In this document: one piece after another, positions 42,201 through 49,014 of the stretch
How positions within the stretch are numbered: the first letter of the stretch is position 1
Layout of the letters: the number at the start of each line of letters is the position of its first letter
Assembly: GCA_019055375.1 (NCBI GenBank)
Contig: JAHQIW010005183.1
Coordinates: 1-64,000 of the forward strand
Direction of reading: 5' to 3'
Length of the DNA: 64,000 nt
From: Parelaphostrongylus tenuis
Lineage: Eukaryota > Nematoda > Chromadorea > Rhabditida > Metastrongylidae
Position numbers and translations under genes: made by a program
The notes under the pieces: model-generated
Told to the model about the DNA's origin: nothing
The model's database searches: none
The model's input: the letters and a program-made list of their open reading frames with translations, nothing else

Positions 42201-43291
42201 TTTCCTCCCGAAAAGCCCAGCTAAAAGTAAACCGTACAAGACTGACCGGCGACTGCTCTAATGTTGTTGACCTTAGGAAGCCCCGGCTGCTTAACTCGAG
42301 ACTCCAGAAAGCAAAACACCTATATCAACTCATTTTCATGTGCAGGGGCTTGCACTGTCAGTGGATACCGGCCATCCAAATGTCCAAGTATCTCGGATGT
42401 TGTATGCGATATTCATAAAATTCGGACACTTCTTGAAGCTGAAATCCATGTACAACATGATTTTGCCCGAGTAACCTATGCAGTCCTAATAACTTCAACT
42501 TTTTATTTCCCTTCGTTTTCCGTCCTAGACATTTTGACGAAACTGAAAGACTGTTCAGAAATGTTTGAAAGCTTCTTTGCTGATTCATGTAACATTTGTG
42601 GAGTTTAGACATTCTTCGCTCTTTATGGTGTAAATCGTGCTATGCTTTCGAAATTTTGATATGCCAGGTCGGTAATTACCAATGTTTTGATGTGCTATAT
42701 TTGATAGGCGCTTATGGAGCAGTAGTTATAGGGGCCCGTAGCAAGCACCTTGTCGACGGTTCGATCTTGCACCGGAAACTCACCACACCTTCTATTCCTC
42801 CGGGGTTGGTGAATTGATCCCACACTTGTGTAGGAGGATAGCAGCACTGCGTTGATGGATCGGGGGCCATCAAGAGTTGTTGTAAAGGCCACATACGCAT
42901 TCATTCACCTCAAACGATGTTTGTTGAAGTGAATTCGTGGAGTACCACTCAGTGTCTAGTTATCGTCCGGGGCTTTATTTTTTATCTTACATATTTGAAA
43001 TGATGCTTGCGAGAGCACTCAAAAGTTTGAAATAATCAATATTCCTTCACTTTTCCACATAAGGATATCGTAACGTCACACCACCTAAGGGCAATTTAAT
43101 TAAGTAGTTCACCATGACTGGCGTCTTTTTGTTTTAGTCAGTGTTCGGAAGCCTTTCAAGACTACATGCTCAAGGAATTTCGAAGGTATTGTGGCAATAT
43201 TGACAACAAGCTTCAAGAGTTTTACACGTCTATGCTGGAAACCATCAACACTGCCGAATCGGTTGTTTTTCAACAGGTTGAGCATTTATAG
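21209..43291 (+). CDS. DEPDC5: DEPDC5/Iml1, GATOR1 complex subunit
   Basis: With NPRL2 and NPRL3 it forms GATOR1, the Rag GTPase-activating complex that shuts off TORC1 on lysosomes when amino acids are scarce. Exons: 21209-21253, 21305-21427, 21479-21598, 21743-21853, 22704-22820, 23978-24059, 26234-26436, 26539-26601, 26726-26796, 27107-27224, 27279-27380, 27723-27901, 28453-28553, 28624-28726, 29624-29732, 30292-30488, 32473-32579, 32681-32817, 33468-33570, 33649-33765, 34231-34302, 35294-35416, 36167-36204, 36349-36459, 36642-36891, 39322-39433, 39492-39584, 39659-39795, 40226-40355, 40429-40539, 41344-41475, 41540-41666, 41778-41919, 43138-43291. About 1,350 aa are recognised (human about 1,600). 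Family marks are [71 protein letters not shown] and a DEP domain (39322-39795). The first exon and the variable part between 36891 and 39322 are missing. Frame does not close at 27901, 30488/32473 and 39584/39659. Confidence 0.93.
21940..22125 (+). repeat. SINE-C copy, diverged (DEPDC5 intron)
   Basis: It has the GAGTAGTTGTGATGTTCGTG head, AGCAAGGCTGTCCT, a TATTCTACGACG block, a GAAGACGACAAA block and GGATCCGCACAGTGGAAA, ending in an A-rich stretch, as in the copy at 4225-4485. Confidence 0.6.
22262..22600 (+). repeat. hammerhead repeat, subfamily 1 (DEPDC5 intron)
   Basis: It starts inside the tail of a preceding unit (TAAAATTTGAGCG...AAGCACTCGAA), crosses the unit junction (AAAGGTATAA), and runs through the whole next unit, including the hammerhead and the CACATGACAAGTTGGCTC flank. 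The junction shows this copy came from a head-to-tail multimer. Confidence 0.75.
22478..22540 (+). ncRNA. hammerhead ribozyme, core-mutated (HHR-H)
   Basis: Stem I GCCCGG/TCGGGC and the outer stem are kept, GAAAC is at 22510-22514 and GTC precedes the scissile site. The first core strand reads CTGGCGA (22491-22497) instead of CTGATGA, and the stem II bases are changed too. The A-to-G change at a conserved core position predicts loss of cleavage. Confidence 0.75.
22985..23175 (+). repeat. hammerhead repeat, subfamily 1, inserted in mariner
   Basis: It holds the TCGTTCGTCTTCG...ACTCTTTATAA block, a hammerhead region and the GACCACATGACATATTGGCTC flank of subfamily 1. It interrupts the mariner element, so it arrived after it. 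Confidence 0.65.
23069..23131 (+). ncRNA. hammerhead ribozyme, weakened (HHR-I)
   Basis: CTGACGA is at 23081-23087, stem II pairs GCC/GGC around GCAA, and GAAAC is at 23100-23104. The stem III/cleavage region reads ACGTATA and stem I has lost pairs next to the core (CCAA against TCGGGG). The 3' bulge TGTACAAGAGCC is shared with HHR-J, K and L. Weak or no activity is expected. Confidence 0.65.
24147..24440 (+). repeat. SINE-A copy, diverged (DEPDC5 intron)
   Basis: It has a tRNA-like head with AGTGCAGTGGTTGAAGG as box A and GGTTTGACTCC as box B. Then come GGCTCACCAAGCC, CTGTCTGGGAGGA, GCACTGA, GTGAAGGCCAGA and AATTCACCTC, and finally GCCGAGGCCTTTATC before a T-rich end. Confidence 0.75.
24630..25745 (+). 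pseudogene. RTE-type non-LTR retrotransposon fragment
   Basis: Pieces of a reverse transcriptase C-terminal half are readable across several frames: [12 protein letters not shown], a catalytic FADDIVLI near 24915-24940, [32 protein letters not shown], and a terminal part with PTRW and [10 protein letters not shown]. The frame is broken at least near 24895, 24987 and 25500. The 3' end shows GGTGATACAGGTGA, a short TGA-rich tail as in RTE elements. No endonuclease domain remains. It lies sense-oriented in a DEPDC5 intron and is dead. Confidence 0.85.
26838..27064. mobile_element. piggyBac-like MITE, family P (DEPDC5 intron)
   Basis: TTAA at 26838-26841 is followed by CCCTTTCGCACCATAGACC. The other end is GGTCCTTGGTCGCGAAAGGG followed by CTAA, a one-base variant of TTAA. 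The inverted ends match over most of 19 positions. It contains no reading frame of note. Confidence 0.65.
27418..27680. mobile_element. piggyBac-like MITE, family P, diverged
   Basis: After TTAA at 27418 it begins GCCTTCTGGGCCGTGG and ends CCACGGTCTCAAGAAGG. It shares CTGCATCTCTAGCTGGCAAC and CATTGTTGAACG-type blocks with the copies at 19075 and 26838. Confidence 0.5.
29860..30187 (+). mobile_element. SINE-A copy with intact target duplication
   Basis: The body 29872-30175 starts AGAGCG and has a tRNA-like head (CGCAGTGGTTAGAGGTG as box A, a GGTTCGTTC box B). Conserved blocks follow and the 3' end is GAGAGCTTTATCC. It is flanked by TATCAATACGAA at 29860-29871 and again at 30176-30187, a perfect 12-bp target duplication. 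This shows retroposition by a LINE-type machinery. Confidence 0.9.
30861..30912 (-). ncRNA. hammerhead remnant (HHR-F)
   Basis: Minus strand: CTGATGA (30893-30899 on +), a very short stem II segment GAAGGCC, GAAAC (30881-30885) and CGTACC. The outer stem CTAGTG/CACTAG closes it. Stem II has lost one arm and the cleavage triplet is unclear, so it is probably inactive. Confidence 0.55.
31089..31165 (+). ncRNA. hammerhead, diverged (HHR-G)
   Basis: CTGATGA is at 31107-31113, a CGG/CCG stem II is possible, and GAAAC is at 31131-31135. Stem III and the cleavage triplet are not clear in TATGTAATCGG. The preceding GAGCCGTAGTGCATGTGG matches the stem I strand of HHR-C. Confidence 0.55.
31690..31800 (+). 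repeat. tRNA-like SINE-B copy
   Basis: A seven-base acceptor-like stem GTGCGTC/GACGCAC encloses a GGGGCTATGGTTTAGCAC box A and a GAGTTCAAATCC box B. CTCCCGGAAAGAGT in the anticodon-arm region is identical to the copy at 17715-17910. The arms beyond it (GCGAAAACGTT and ACGTTTATTT) are partly complementary. Confidence 0.65.
32100..32275. repeat. possible tRNA-like repeat, unassigned
   Basis: GCTGTGGCCGGCCGAGTGTC resembles the SINE-C head. The rest does not clearly match. Low confidence. Confidence 0.25.
32847..33412. mobile_element. piggyBac-like MITE of 566 bp (DEPDC5 intron)
   Basis: It is bordered by TTAA at 32847-32850 and 33409-33412. The ends CCCCTAAGGGACGAC and GCCGTCCCTAAAGGG are imperfect inverted repeats. 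Inside are two diverged repeats of a block with ATCATTCGA...GAAGAAGCC...GTTGTAGCGGCGAAAAT. It carries no transposase. Related blocks occur near 8805, 13730, 28260 and 62270, so it belongs to a multi-copy family. Confidence 0.65.
33833..34140 (+). repeat. hammerhead repeat, subfamily 1 (DEPDC5 intron)
   Basis: It opens with an inverted copy of the 3' flank (TTTCATTATTATTTGAGCC...ATGTGGTC, about 33836-33870). It then joins the unit at GAGAGAACTGACTATAAAAA, runs through the hammerhead and GACCACATGACA flank, passes TCTATTAAAATTTGAGCG and AAAGCACTCGAAG, and enters the start of the next unit (AAAGGTGTAATATGG). It fills most of the 33766-34230 intron. Confidence 0.8.
33967..34029 (+). ncRNA. hammerhead ribozyme, intact (HHR-J)
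   Basis: This is one of the cleanest copies. The outer stem I is GGGTTCT (33967-33973)/AGAGCCC (34023-34029) and the inner stem I is GCCCGG (33974-33979)/TCGGGC (34011-34016), with a TGTACA bulge on the 3' side. CTGATGA is at 33980-33986, stem II is GTC/GAC with loop TGTAAG, and GAAAC is at 33999-34003. CACGTG serves as minimal stem III. The cleavage triplet GTC is at 34008-34010. The bulge and the stem II loop could make the usual tertiary contact. It is a type I topology in sense orientation of the host gene. Confidence 0.92.
34461..34707 (-). repeat. SINE-A copy (DEPDC5 intron)
   Basis: The minus strand starts GGAGAGCGCATGCAGCGCAG. It carries GAGGTCGATGGTTCAATC (B box), the CCAAGCCATCCATCCCTCC block, TCTGGGAGGA, and a 3' end near GACGAATGCATGACGC before an A-rich tract read as T-rich on +. 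Confidence 0.8.
34985..35130 (-). repeat. SINE-A copy, 3' part
   Basis: The minus strand has CGCCGAGGTGGGCGAGTTGG, TTTGTATGGGAGGAT, CACCGCGAGTAAC and CATTCAGTCACCTC, as in the central and 3' parts of SINE-A. The tRNA-like head is missing. Confidence 0.55.
35136..35235 (+). repeat. hammerhead repeat fragment, subfamily 3
   Basis: CACTGATGAAACTGACCTC looks like a hammerhead core from which stem II has been lost (CTGATGA joined to AAC). The following GTCTCAAAATAGTCGATTG matches the tail of the array units at 2990-4010. Inactive fragment. Confidence 0.4.
35735..35898. mobile_element. piggyBac-like MITE, family P (DEPDC5 intron)
   Basis: The ends CCTTTTTGGGCCATGGGC and GTCCGTGGTCCGAAAAGGG are inverted. 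It carries the CCATTGTTAGACGC block seen at 5395-5529. The flanking TTAA is not preserved. Confidence 0.45.
37717..37778 (+). ncRNA. hammerhead ribozyme, intact core (HHR-K)
   Basis: Inner stem I is GCCCGG (37724-37729)/TCGGGC (37761-37766). CTGATGA is at 37730-37736, stem II is GTC/GAC with loop TGTAAG, GAAAC is at 37749-37753, CACGTG follows, and GTC is at 37758-37760. It is identical to HHR-J from the inner stem I through the bulge. The outer stem I is weaker (TTCT/AGAG). The 95-bp inverted flanks could pair and extend stem I greatly, or trap the RNA as a hairpin. Confidence 0.9.
37862..38280 (-). mobile_element. composite SINE-A plus tRNA-like SINE-B insertion
   Basis: A minus-strand SINE-A (about 37875-38173) adjoins a minus-strand tRNA-like segment (38175-38258, with GTGTAGTGATAGTAGCACG as box A and GCGTTCGACTTCC as box B). 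The pair is bordered by AAGGAAAGGTATA at 37862-37874 and 38268-38280, a 13-bp duplication. They may have inserted together or in two steps. Confidence 0.75.
38443..38505 (+). ncRNA. hammerhead ribozyme, intact (HHR-L)
   Basis: Outer stem I is GGGTTCT (38443-38449) with AGAGCC (38499-38504). Inner stem I is GCCCGG (38450-38455)/TCGGGC (38487-38492). CTGATGA is at 38456-38462, stem II is GTC/GAC, GAAAC is at 38475-38479, CACGTG follows, and GTC is at 38484-38486. The sequence is the same as HHR-J apart from the end of the outer stem. Confidence 0.92.
39864..40115 (+). repeat. SINE-A copy, diverged (DEPDC5 intron)
   Basis: It shows GGTCAATGGTATCACGCGCTC, a CATCCC block, GGTACCAGCTTTGTCCCGGAG, GTAGCACTGACT, CACCACGAGCTAG and GAGGGCTTTGTCCTTT in SINE-A order. 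Confidence 0.65.
40712..41235 (-). mobile_element. internally deleted mariner element (MITE-like)
   Basis: The minus strand reads an N-terminal mariner transposase part ([20 protein letters not shown] and [18 protein letters not shown]) joined to remnants of the C-terminus. The catalytic DDD region is gone. The ends GGGGGCACTTG and AAGTGTCCCAAAACTT are inverted and resemble mariner termini. A sister copy lies at 22860-23845. Confidence 0.7.
42706..42988 (+). repeat. SINE-A copy, diverged (DEPDC5 intron)
   Basis: It has a GCGCTTATGGAGCAGTAGTT head, GACGGTTCGATCTTGC as B box, CCTCCGGGGTTGGTGAATTG, TGTGTAGGAGGATAGCAGCA, TTGTAAAGGCCACATACGCA and TCACCTCAAACGA blocks. The 3' end is GGGGCTTTATTTTTTATC. 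Confidence 0.75.
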
Positions 43292-45768
43292 CTGTCAATG
43301 CCTTAACTTTATAATTTCCGTCTTCCTTTTCCCCTATTGCTCACTAATTGCCCCTTTTATGGTGATCTTAATTAATTCTTTTGTAGTAATTTCACTTATA
43401 TATTGCAAATGGATACACTTAGACAGAACCCTTTGGCTTCCACGTTGATATTTCGTCTGGCATGCGACGCGGTCGCCAATTGCACGGGGCGCGCTTCAGT
43501 GACAATCTGGTGGTTTTCTATTGAAATTTGAATTTTTGATGTTATGGAAGGGGGTTCAGTTGCCAGTAATTAGTGATTTCGAATCTGATAGAGGAGACTT
43601 CAACAAGGTTATCCGTAGTGAGAAGAACGCCAACGTTCTCTTTCAAAACCCAGTAGTGCTCTGGAGAAAAACCAAGTGCTTACGACAGGATCATATATCA
43701 AAGTGTTATTGCATATATAATTATGCTATCTTATTTATACATGTTCGTATCCCAATTATCTTTATCTTTTCTGTCAAATCAACAAAACTTCGGCCATGTA
43801 AACTCTATGAAAGAAGAAATTGTAAAATAAATGAATACACCCTTATTTTGTACGTATTGAATATAATATTACTACACAAGATCCTTCGATTTTGATGTTT
43901 TCTCATTCCATACAACAGCAAAAAGTCATCATAGTAGTTCAAAATTGCAAAATTATGCATAGTTTGGGAAAATGACGCTGCATCCTACGTGCGATGCCGC
44001 CTTATCGATAACTTAATAATTTTTTGATCATTTCTGTACTTCAGGAGAAGAAAACTTTATAGAATTGTAGAACAGACGTTGTTCTATCGTTCTACGGTTA
44101 ATTGCTTTTTTTCATTATCAGTATCCCTCTTCAGACGGCACCATTTTCGGCTAGAAAGAGAGGTCGCCTGCGAGCGCTGTAATGCTAGTTCGGTAGTTTC
44201 TAATGAATTTATTCTTTTTCCGTCAATAAATGTGATTTTTTCGTGCTCATAAATGGTTGAATATGATAGAAAATGCTTCAATAAGTTTATTTGTATTAAA
44301 AATAACGTAATTGCTTCACCATAATTCACAGTTCCATTGGGAAAACCCAAGTATTTATGAAATTTAGAACCTTTTTGTAGTAATTTGTTATTCTTGCCCC
44401 ACATTTCTTTTCAGAAATACTTTTGTACAAGTCCTTCAATGGCATTTGAATAACAATGGCGAAAAAGTTATAAGAACCGAAATCTAACTACGTAATTCCC
44501 AAAAAATCCGCTCCAGTCAGAAAGAATGGACTGTGATTGCAAAATATTATGTTTTATTTATTAGTAGAACGTACTATAGATTCGTTTCACCACGAGAAGC
44601 TTATTTTCGAAATCAAAATTTTCCAAGCTATCGATTGACAAGAAAAACATCAAAAATATAATGAAAATATTCAATAATAGCTGTAAATATCACAGGAATG
44701 TGGTTTTTTTTTTATTTGAAGAAGGCAACGGTTTGGTAATAATCAGCGTTAATCTCGATACAATTATTCATACGGAAGTCTCATCAGTGGCATTTCATCG
44801 TCTTTAATGATAATGTTCCTTTGAGAACCCGAAATTCTGTTAAAGCACGCACCACTCTTCGTTACCGTCCGAACGGCGCGCCCCAGCCGAAGATCTTAGT
44901 GATGCTCATCGTCCGTAAAAGGTTATACTTGGCTACAAGCTTCATTCATCGTTGCACCCTTAGCCAGTGATCAGTAGCTAATTTGACGTGCTCCACGTAT
45001 TTCCCTCCAATGAATGCCCAAGCGACGAGTTTATCCACTTCTACGATCTCCCACCACTTCCATATGTTTCTGGCCACTTGCAGGTGACTTTGGAGGAGCA
45101 ACGCTAGATTAGAGACCTCGTGGTCTGCCCAGCTGTTTCCAATAAGTACGTCCCTCCATTTTATCAAGAAGTTTTGTACAAGAAGTGTCAGGATTTTGTA
45201 GACTATCGCAAAGCTAATAATCATAGCAAACGACTAGGAGAATCACTATGCTTATAAAGATATTTCAACTCAAAATTTTTGTTATGTATGCAGATAAATG
45301 CTGCGGAGTTTTACTCGATTCTTTTCTGGAACACAGTGACAACGAGCAAGTTTGTGTCAAGCCGTCAACGCCATGGTTTAAGAGTGCACTCGTCATAAAT
45401 GGTGGCTCTTGAGTAGTCACTCATGGTTATATGCTTCAGAAAATGAGAAGTAATATCAATCTGATAACATGATGACATGTTTTGAGCCTGTTGTTAAGTG
45501 GCCTGATATGGGCACAAATGAGAATCAATCGGTGAGAACTCATGGGAAGTGCTGTAGCTGGGGAAAAACCAGCGACGGGCAGGTGTTCAAAGCGACACAG
45601 GCAACGCCGCGCTTCGCGAAACAACCTTTCTTTGGCTTCAACAGCGCACTAAATAGTTCTCTTCAAAGACCAATAAGATCTTTGGAATGGGCGAGATTCA
45701 ACTTATATAACGGCTACTAGAATTCCAGGAGAAGAGTTTTGTTCAGCGAGAAATATGTGAAGCACAAA

Positions 45769-46027
45769 CACGGCTACGCTCTATTATAGTATAGCACTTT
45801 CATATCCTATTTACGTCATAACTTAGTCTGTTTCGAACGGATCCGGGATCCAATTGTACCATCTGATTGCTGGCATCGAGATCTATCTAAAAATGCACTC
45901 ATCTTGGCTGAAACGTTTAAAAGCGCACAGAAAATTCATGTTGAATGTTACACGGCTATGCACTATTATAGTATAGCAGCACCTTGATAAACTATTTACG
46001 TCATTACTCAGTCTGTTTCAAATGCAA
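45769..46027. repeat. tandem duplication, period about 182 bp
   Basis: CACGGCTACGCTCTATTATA at 45769 recurs as CACGGCTATGCACTATTATA at 45951. Each copy continues into CTATTTACGTCAT...AGTCTGTTTC. Only about 75 bp of each copy is clearly alike. Confidence 0.6.
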
Positions 46028-48430
46028 GATGCCGGTCGAGTCCTATAGAACTATTGAAGATCGATCTCGCACCATTGTAACCCACGGACCATTGTTTTAC
46101 GCAGGTGCATGCACGGTCTTCGAAACAACTTTTTGCGGACCATTGTTAAGCTGGTAGTCTTGCCAATCGTAGGAAGAAGTATGGCCAAATGAATATTTTT
46201 TATCAAGATTTTTACATCAGGATGCAGAATTAGACTGTGCACGTGTCCGCCAAATAAGTAATCCACGCTGCTCACTGTTCGATCACTCGACATTCACTTT
46301 CTTCCGAGGTCGGTGTTTCGAAGTGCTCGTCATAGAGCATGTCAGCCAAAATTTTGCCCTGCTCTTTGATGAAGGATGTCGTTAAGCGGCGTGATGCTCA
46401 GGTGGAAGAGAACCAATCGACCTTTACAGAATGCTCATGTACGACGTTTGGGAGTTGATTGTAGAACAGACAATTATCTATGGCGATCAGAACAATGTTA
46501 AGTAGGAGAAGGCGATCTCACTCTACACAGATACTCGACTTCTGAATACGGATTCTTTAGAGCTTTACCCGTTATCGACATCAATACATCTTTTTGCAAG
46601 TTCCCTCTGAGAAGTTGTACATGATTAAATGTGTTTTTGAGTCAGTTCTAATGTCCCAGTGAAGGTAAAGTGCAGTAATAGTTGGAACTGCGTTATTATC
46701 CCAAAGGTGTAGTCATCTGATTACAAACTAAGGTTGTTTAGAGCAACTAGACGTCCTTCGTACCTAAACTGTGTTTATAGGAGGCCCTTCAGTATAATTC
46801 TGTCTTCTCGTTCCAATAAAAAGACTATAGAAGCCAAGATTTCATTGCATGATTACCAGAAAACCACTGTGAAGTTCAGAAAGGAGCTTTCTAGTTCTAG
46901 TGTAAAGCAAGACGACATCCTCTTTTCATCTATTTCATCGCACTAGGAAGGCTTTTTGAAGAACAAAGCGTAGAAATAAAATCTTATTTCTGAAACTATC
47001 AACTGATCACAAATAGTCTAGTCGAAGAGAGTTTAGTAAAAGAGTCAAGGACTCACGAGCACATTTCACACAATTCGTAGTGAAGACTAGGAGTTTCTGG
47101 AACAAATGGACGTTTTCTCTATTAAAAGTACTTTTATAAAAGTTCTTCCATTATCATTGATTCTTCTCGTAGCGAGAGAATTTGCTTAGAATTAGAGTTA
47201 ATTATACAAGCACTAACAAATTTGCTATTAAGTTGAAACGAAGCTATTCGTTCTAAAAGCCAATACATTTTCCTCCTTCCGTTAGAAACGTACTAGGACG
47301 AAGGAAGCTTCCTGGAAACCAAGTTCCGTTTCAGAATCGAGACTCTTAAAGCTATCAAATAACTCGCAAAACATACATAAGACGAAAAAATATTGTTGTA
47401 CGACAACTAGAAATATGTTTTTCTCTCCGAAAGCATGTGGCATTTTTGCGTGAATTCTCAGATCATTGGCGTTTCTTTTAGTAAAAAAATACCCTTACAG
47501 AAGTCTCCTCTGTGATGTTTCAGCATTCGATCATGATGTGGCACCTTTTGAGACCCAAATTTCACCAGTGATGGAGGGAGGGGGGCTGGACGCGACGCGA
47601 GCCAATGCAAATTCTCGCGAACGCGTTGCGGTAATCAGTGCATTGAATTTGATCCACGCGGAACCCTAAGAGTTAACCTCGTTAACAATTTGTGCAACTT
47701 CAGCATGATCTATATTAGTGTTGTTTTGTTAGCTGAGGAAATTGTTGATCCTGAATTTCACTAGCTGGTAATGGCCAAGCATATTTTTTAGAACTCTAGG
47801 GGTAAGTTTCTCCTCCAGCAGCAAACTCAAATGGAGCCTCTATAATTTTTCATAAGGTGGGCCCATCGTACGCAGACATTAGATGACCAAATAAACAATC
47901 AATAGTTGAGGAGGAGATGAGGATTTGAGAGCACCTTGTCATTTTCGCAGTTTCGTATTGTGAAGAGAATATTCTTGTGTCGAAGTTTTCATTGCATCTT
48001 GTTTATCCGGTTGACTTCCGCGGACCCAAGCTGGCGGACACGCCCCCGCGAAAGTCGATTGGTTGTTGACTTTCGAAATGTCTTGCACATCAGGTCTTTT
48101 GATAAACACGAGTTTGTTTGTATGAACTATTGCTCTTTTGTCCAGGTATTCCCGATCTACTAGAAACAGTCGTTATATTTGTAATCTGTTACAAATGTTA
48201 TGTTACTTTACGTTGTTGGGCTGCCCTCTGAATGAAATTTTTTGAATGGTGATGTATTTGCTTAATGTTCTTAAGGTATTTTCCGTGAAATGTTATGTTT
48301 TTAAAACATCGAATTTGCTTCTTATTTAATCAAAAACTTGTGTTGTTCAGCTTACAAAAGCAATTCAGATTAGCCCAAGTTATCAGAACGAACATTTCCA
48401 GAGACAACTTTTCATCAAGTTTAGTTTAAA

Positions 48431-48752
48431 AAGAGTGCTTCTGGCGCAGTGGTTAGACGTCCTCTGCGTTGTACACAAAGTCGATTGTTTGATCTCACAC
48501 TTATGGCCCACAAGACTTCCATCCCTCGGGGGTCGGTAGGTTGGTATCAGGTTTATCTTGTAGGTTAGGCAGCACTGAGTCGATACAGCGGTGGGCCACT
48601 GGAGGTCATTGTTAAGGCCAGATTCATTTAGTCAATCGCTCAATCACCATAAACTCATTCAATCATTCACTCACCACAAACTATGCTTAATAAAGTCGAA
48701 AGGCTTGACACATTCCTCAGGGACTGATTAGTGCCGAGACCTTTGTCTCTCC
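48431..48752 (+). repeat. SINE-A copy
   Basis: It has GGCGCAGTGGTTAGACGTCC as box A and GATTGTTTGATCTC as B box, then CCTCGGGGGTCGGTAGGTTG, GGTTAGGCAGCACTGAGTCG and GTTAAGGCCAGA. The end is GCCGAGACCTTTGTC. A CAATCA/CTCAC block is locally repeated near 48630-48670. Confidence 0.75.
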
Positions 48753-48764
48753 TTGCACATCACC

Positions 48765-48890
48765 CTCTTCCTCTTTTCCTTCCTCGTCCTCTTTCTCTTT
48801 CTCTTCCTCTTCCTCTTCCTCTTCCTCTCTCCCTATATTTGTCTCTCTTTCTCTCTCTCTCCCTCTCTCTCTCTCTTCCTACCACTATCG
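48765..48890. repeat. CT-rich simple repeat
   Basis: Runs of CTTTTCC, CTTCCT and CTCTCT directly follow the SINE-A 3' end. Two overlapping Leu/Ser-rich frames here are artefacts of it. Confidence 0.9.
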
Positions 48891-49014
48891 TTTCTACTGC
48901 AAATTCTGTTTACGTGTGATGGTGCCTTGTCGACTTCTTAGCATTGAAGAAGTATACTCATAGTTGCAGCCCAAGTTTTGATGACGTCTAGCAAATCGTA
49001 GTCGTGAAAGTGAG

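Larger units (their letters stand above)
43292..49014. other. intergenic between DEPDC5 and GPN3
   Basis: About 5.7 kb without a recognised gene. It holds a diverged 75-bp duplication (45769 and 45951), a SINE-A (48431-48752) and a CT-rich tract (48765-48890). The minus-strand frame at 44946-45224 (92 codons, with KWRDVLIGNSWADHEV) and that at 46051-46293 match nothing I recognise. Confidence 0.45.

Noticed and set aside
46051..46293. 80-codon minus-strand frame with a P-loop-like IGKTTS
   Set aside because: No ATPase motif context, no splice sites in phase and no recognisable family. Probably chance.
48731..48941. Two Leu/Ser/Phe-rich frames
   Set aside because: They are produced by the CT-rich tract after a SINE-A. 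No second exon or homology.
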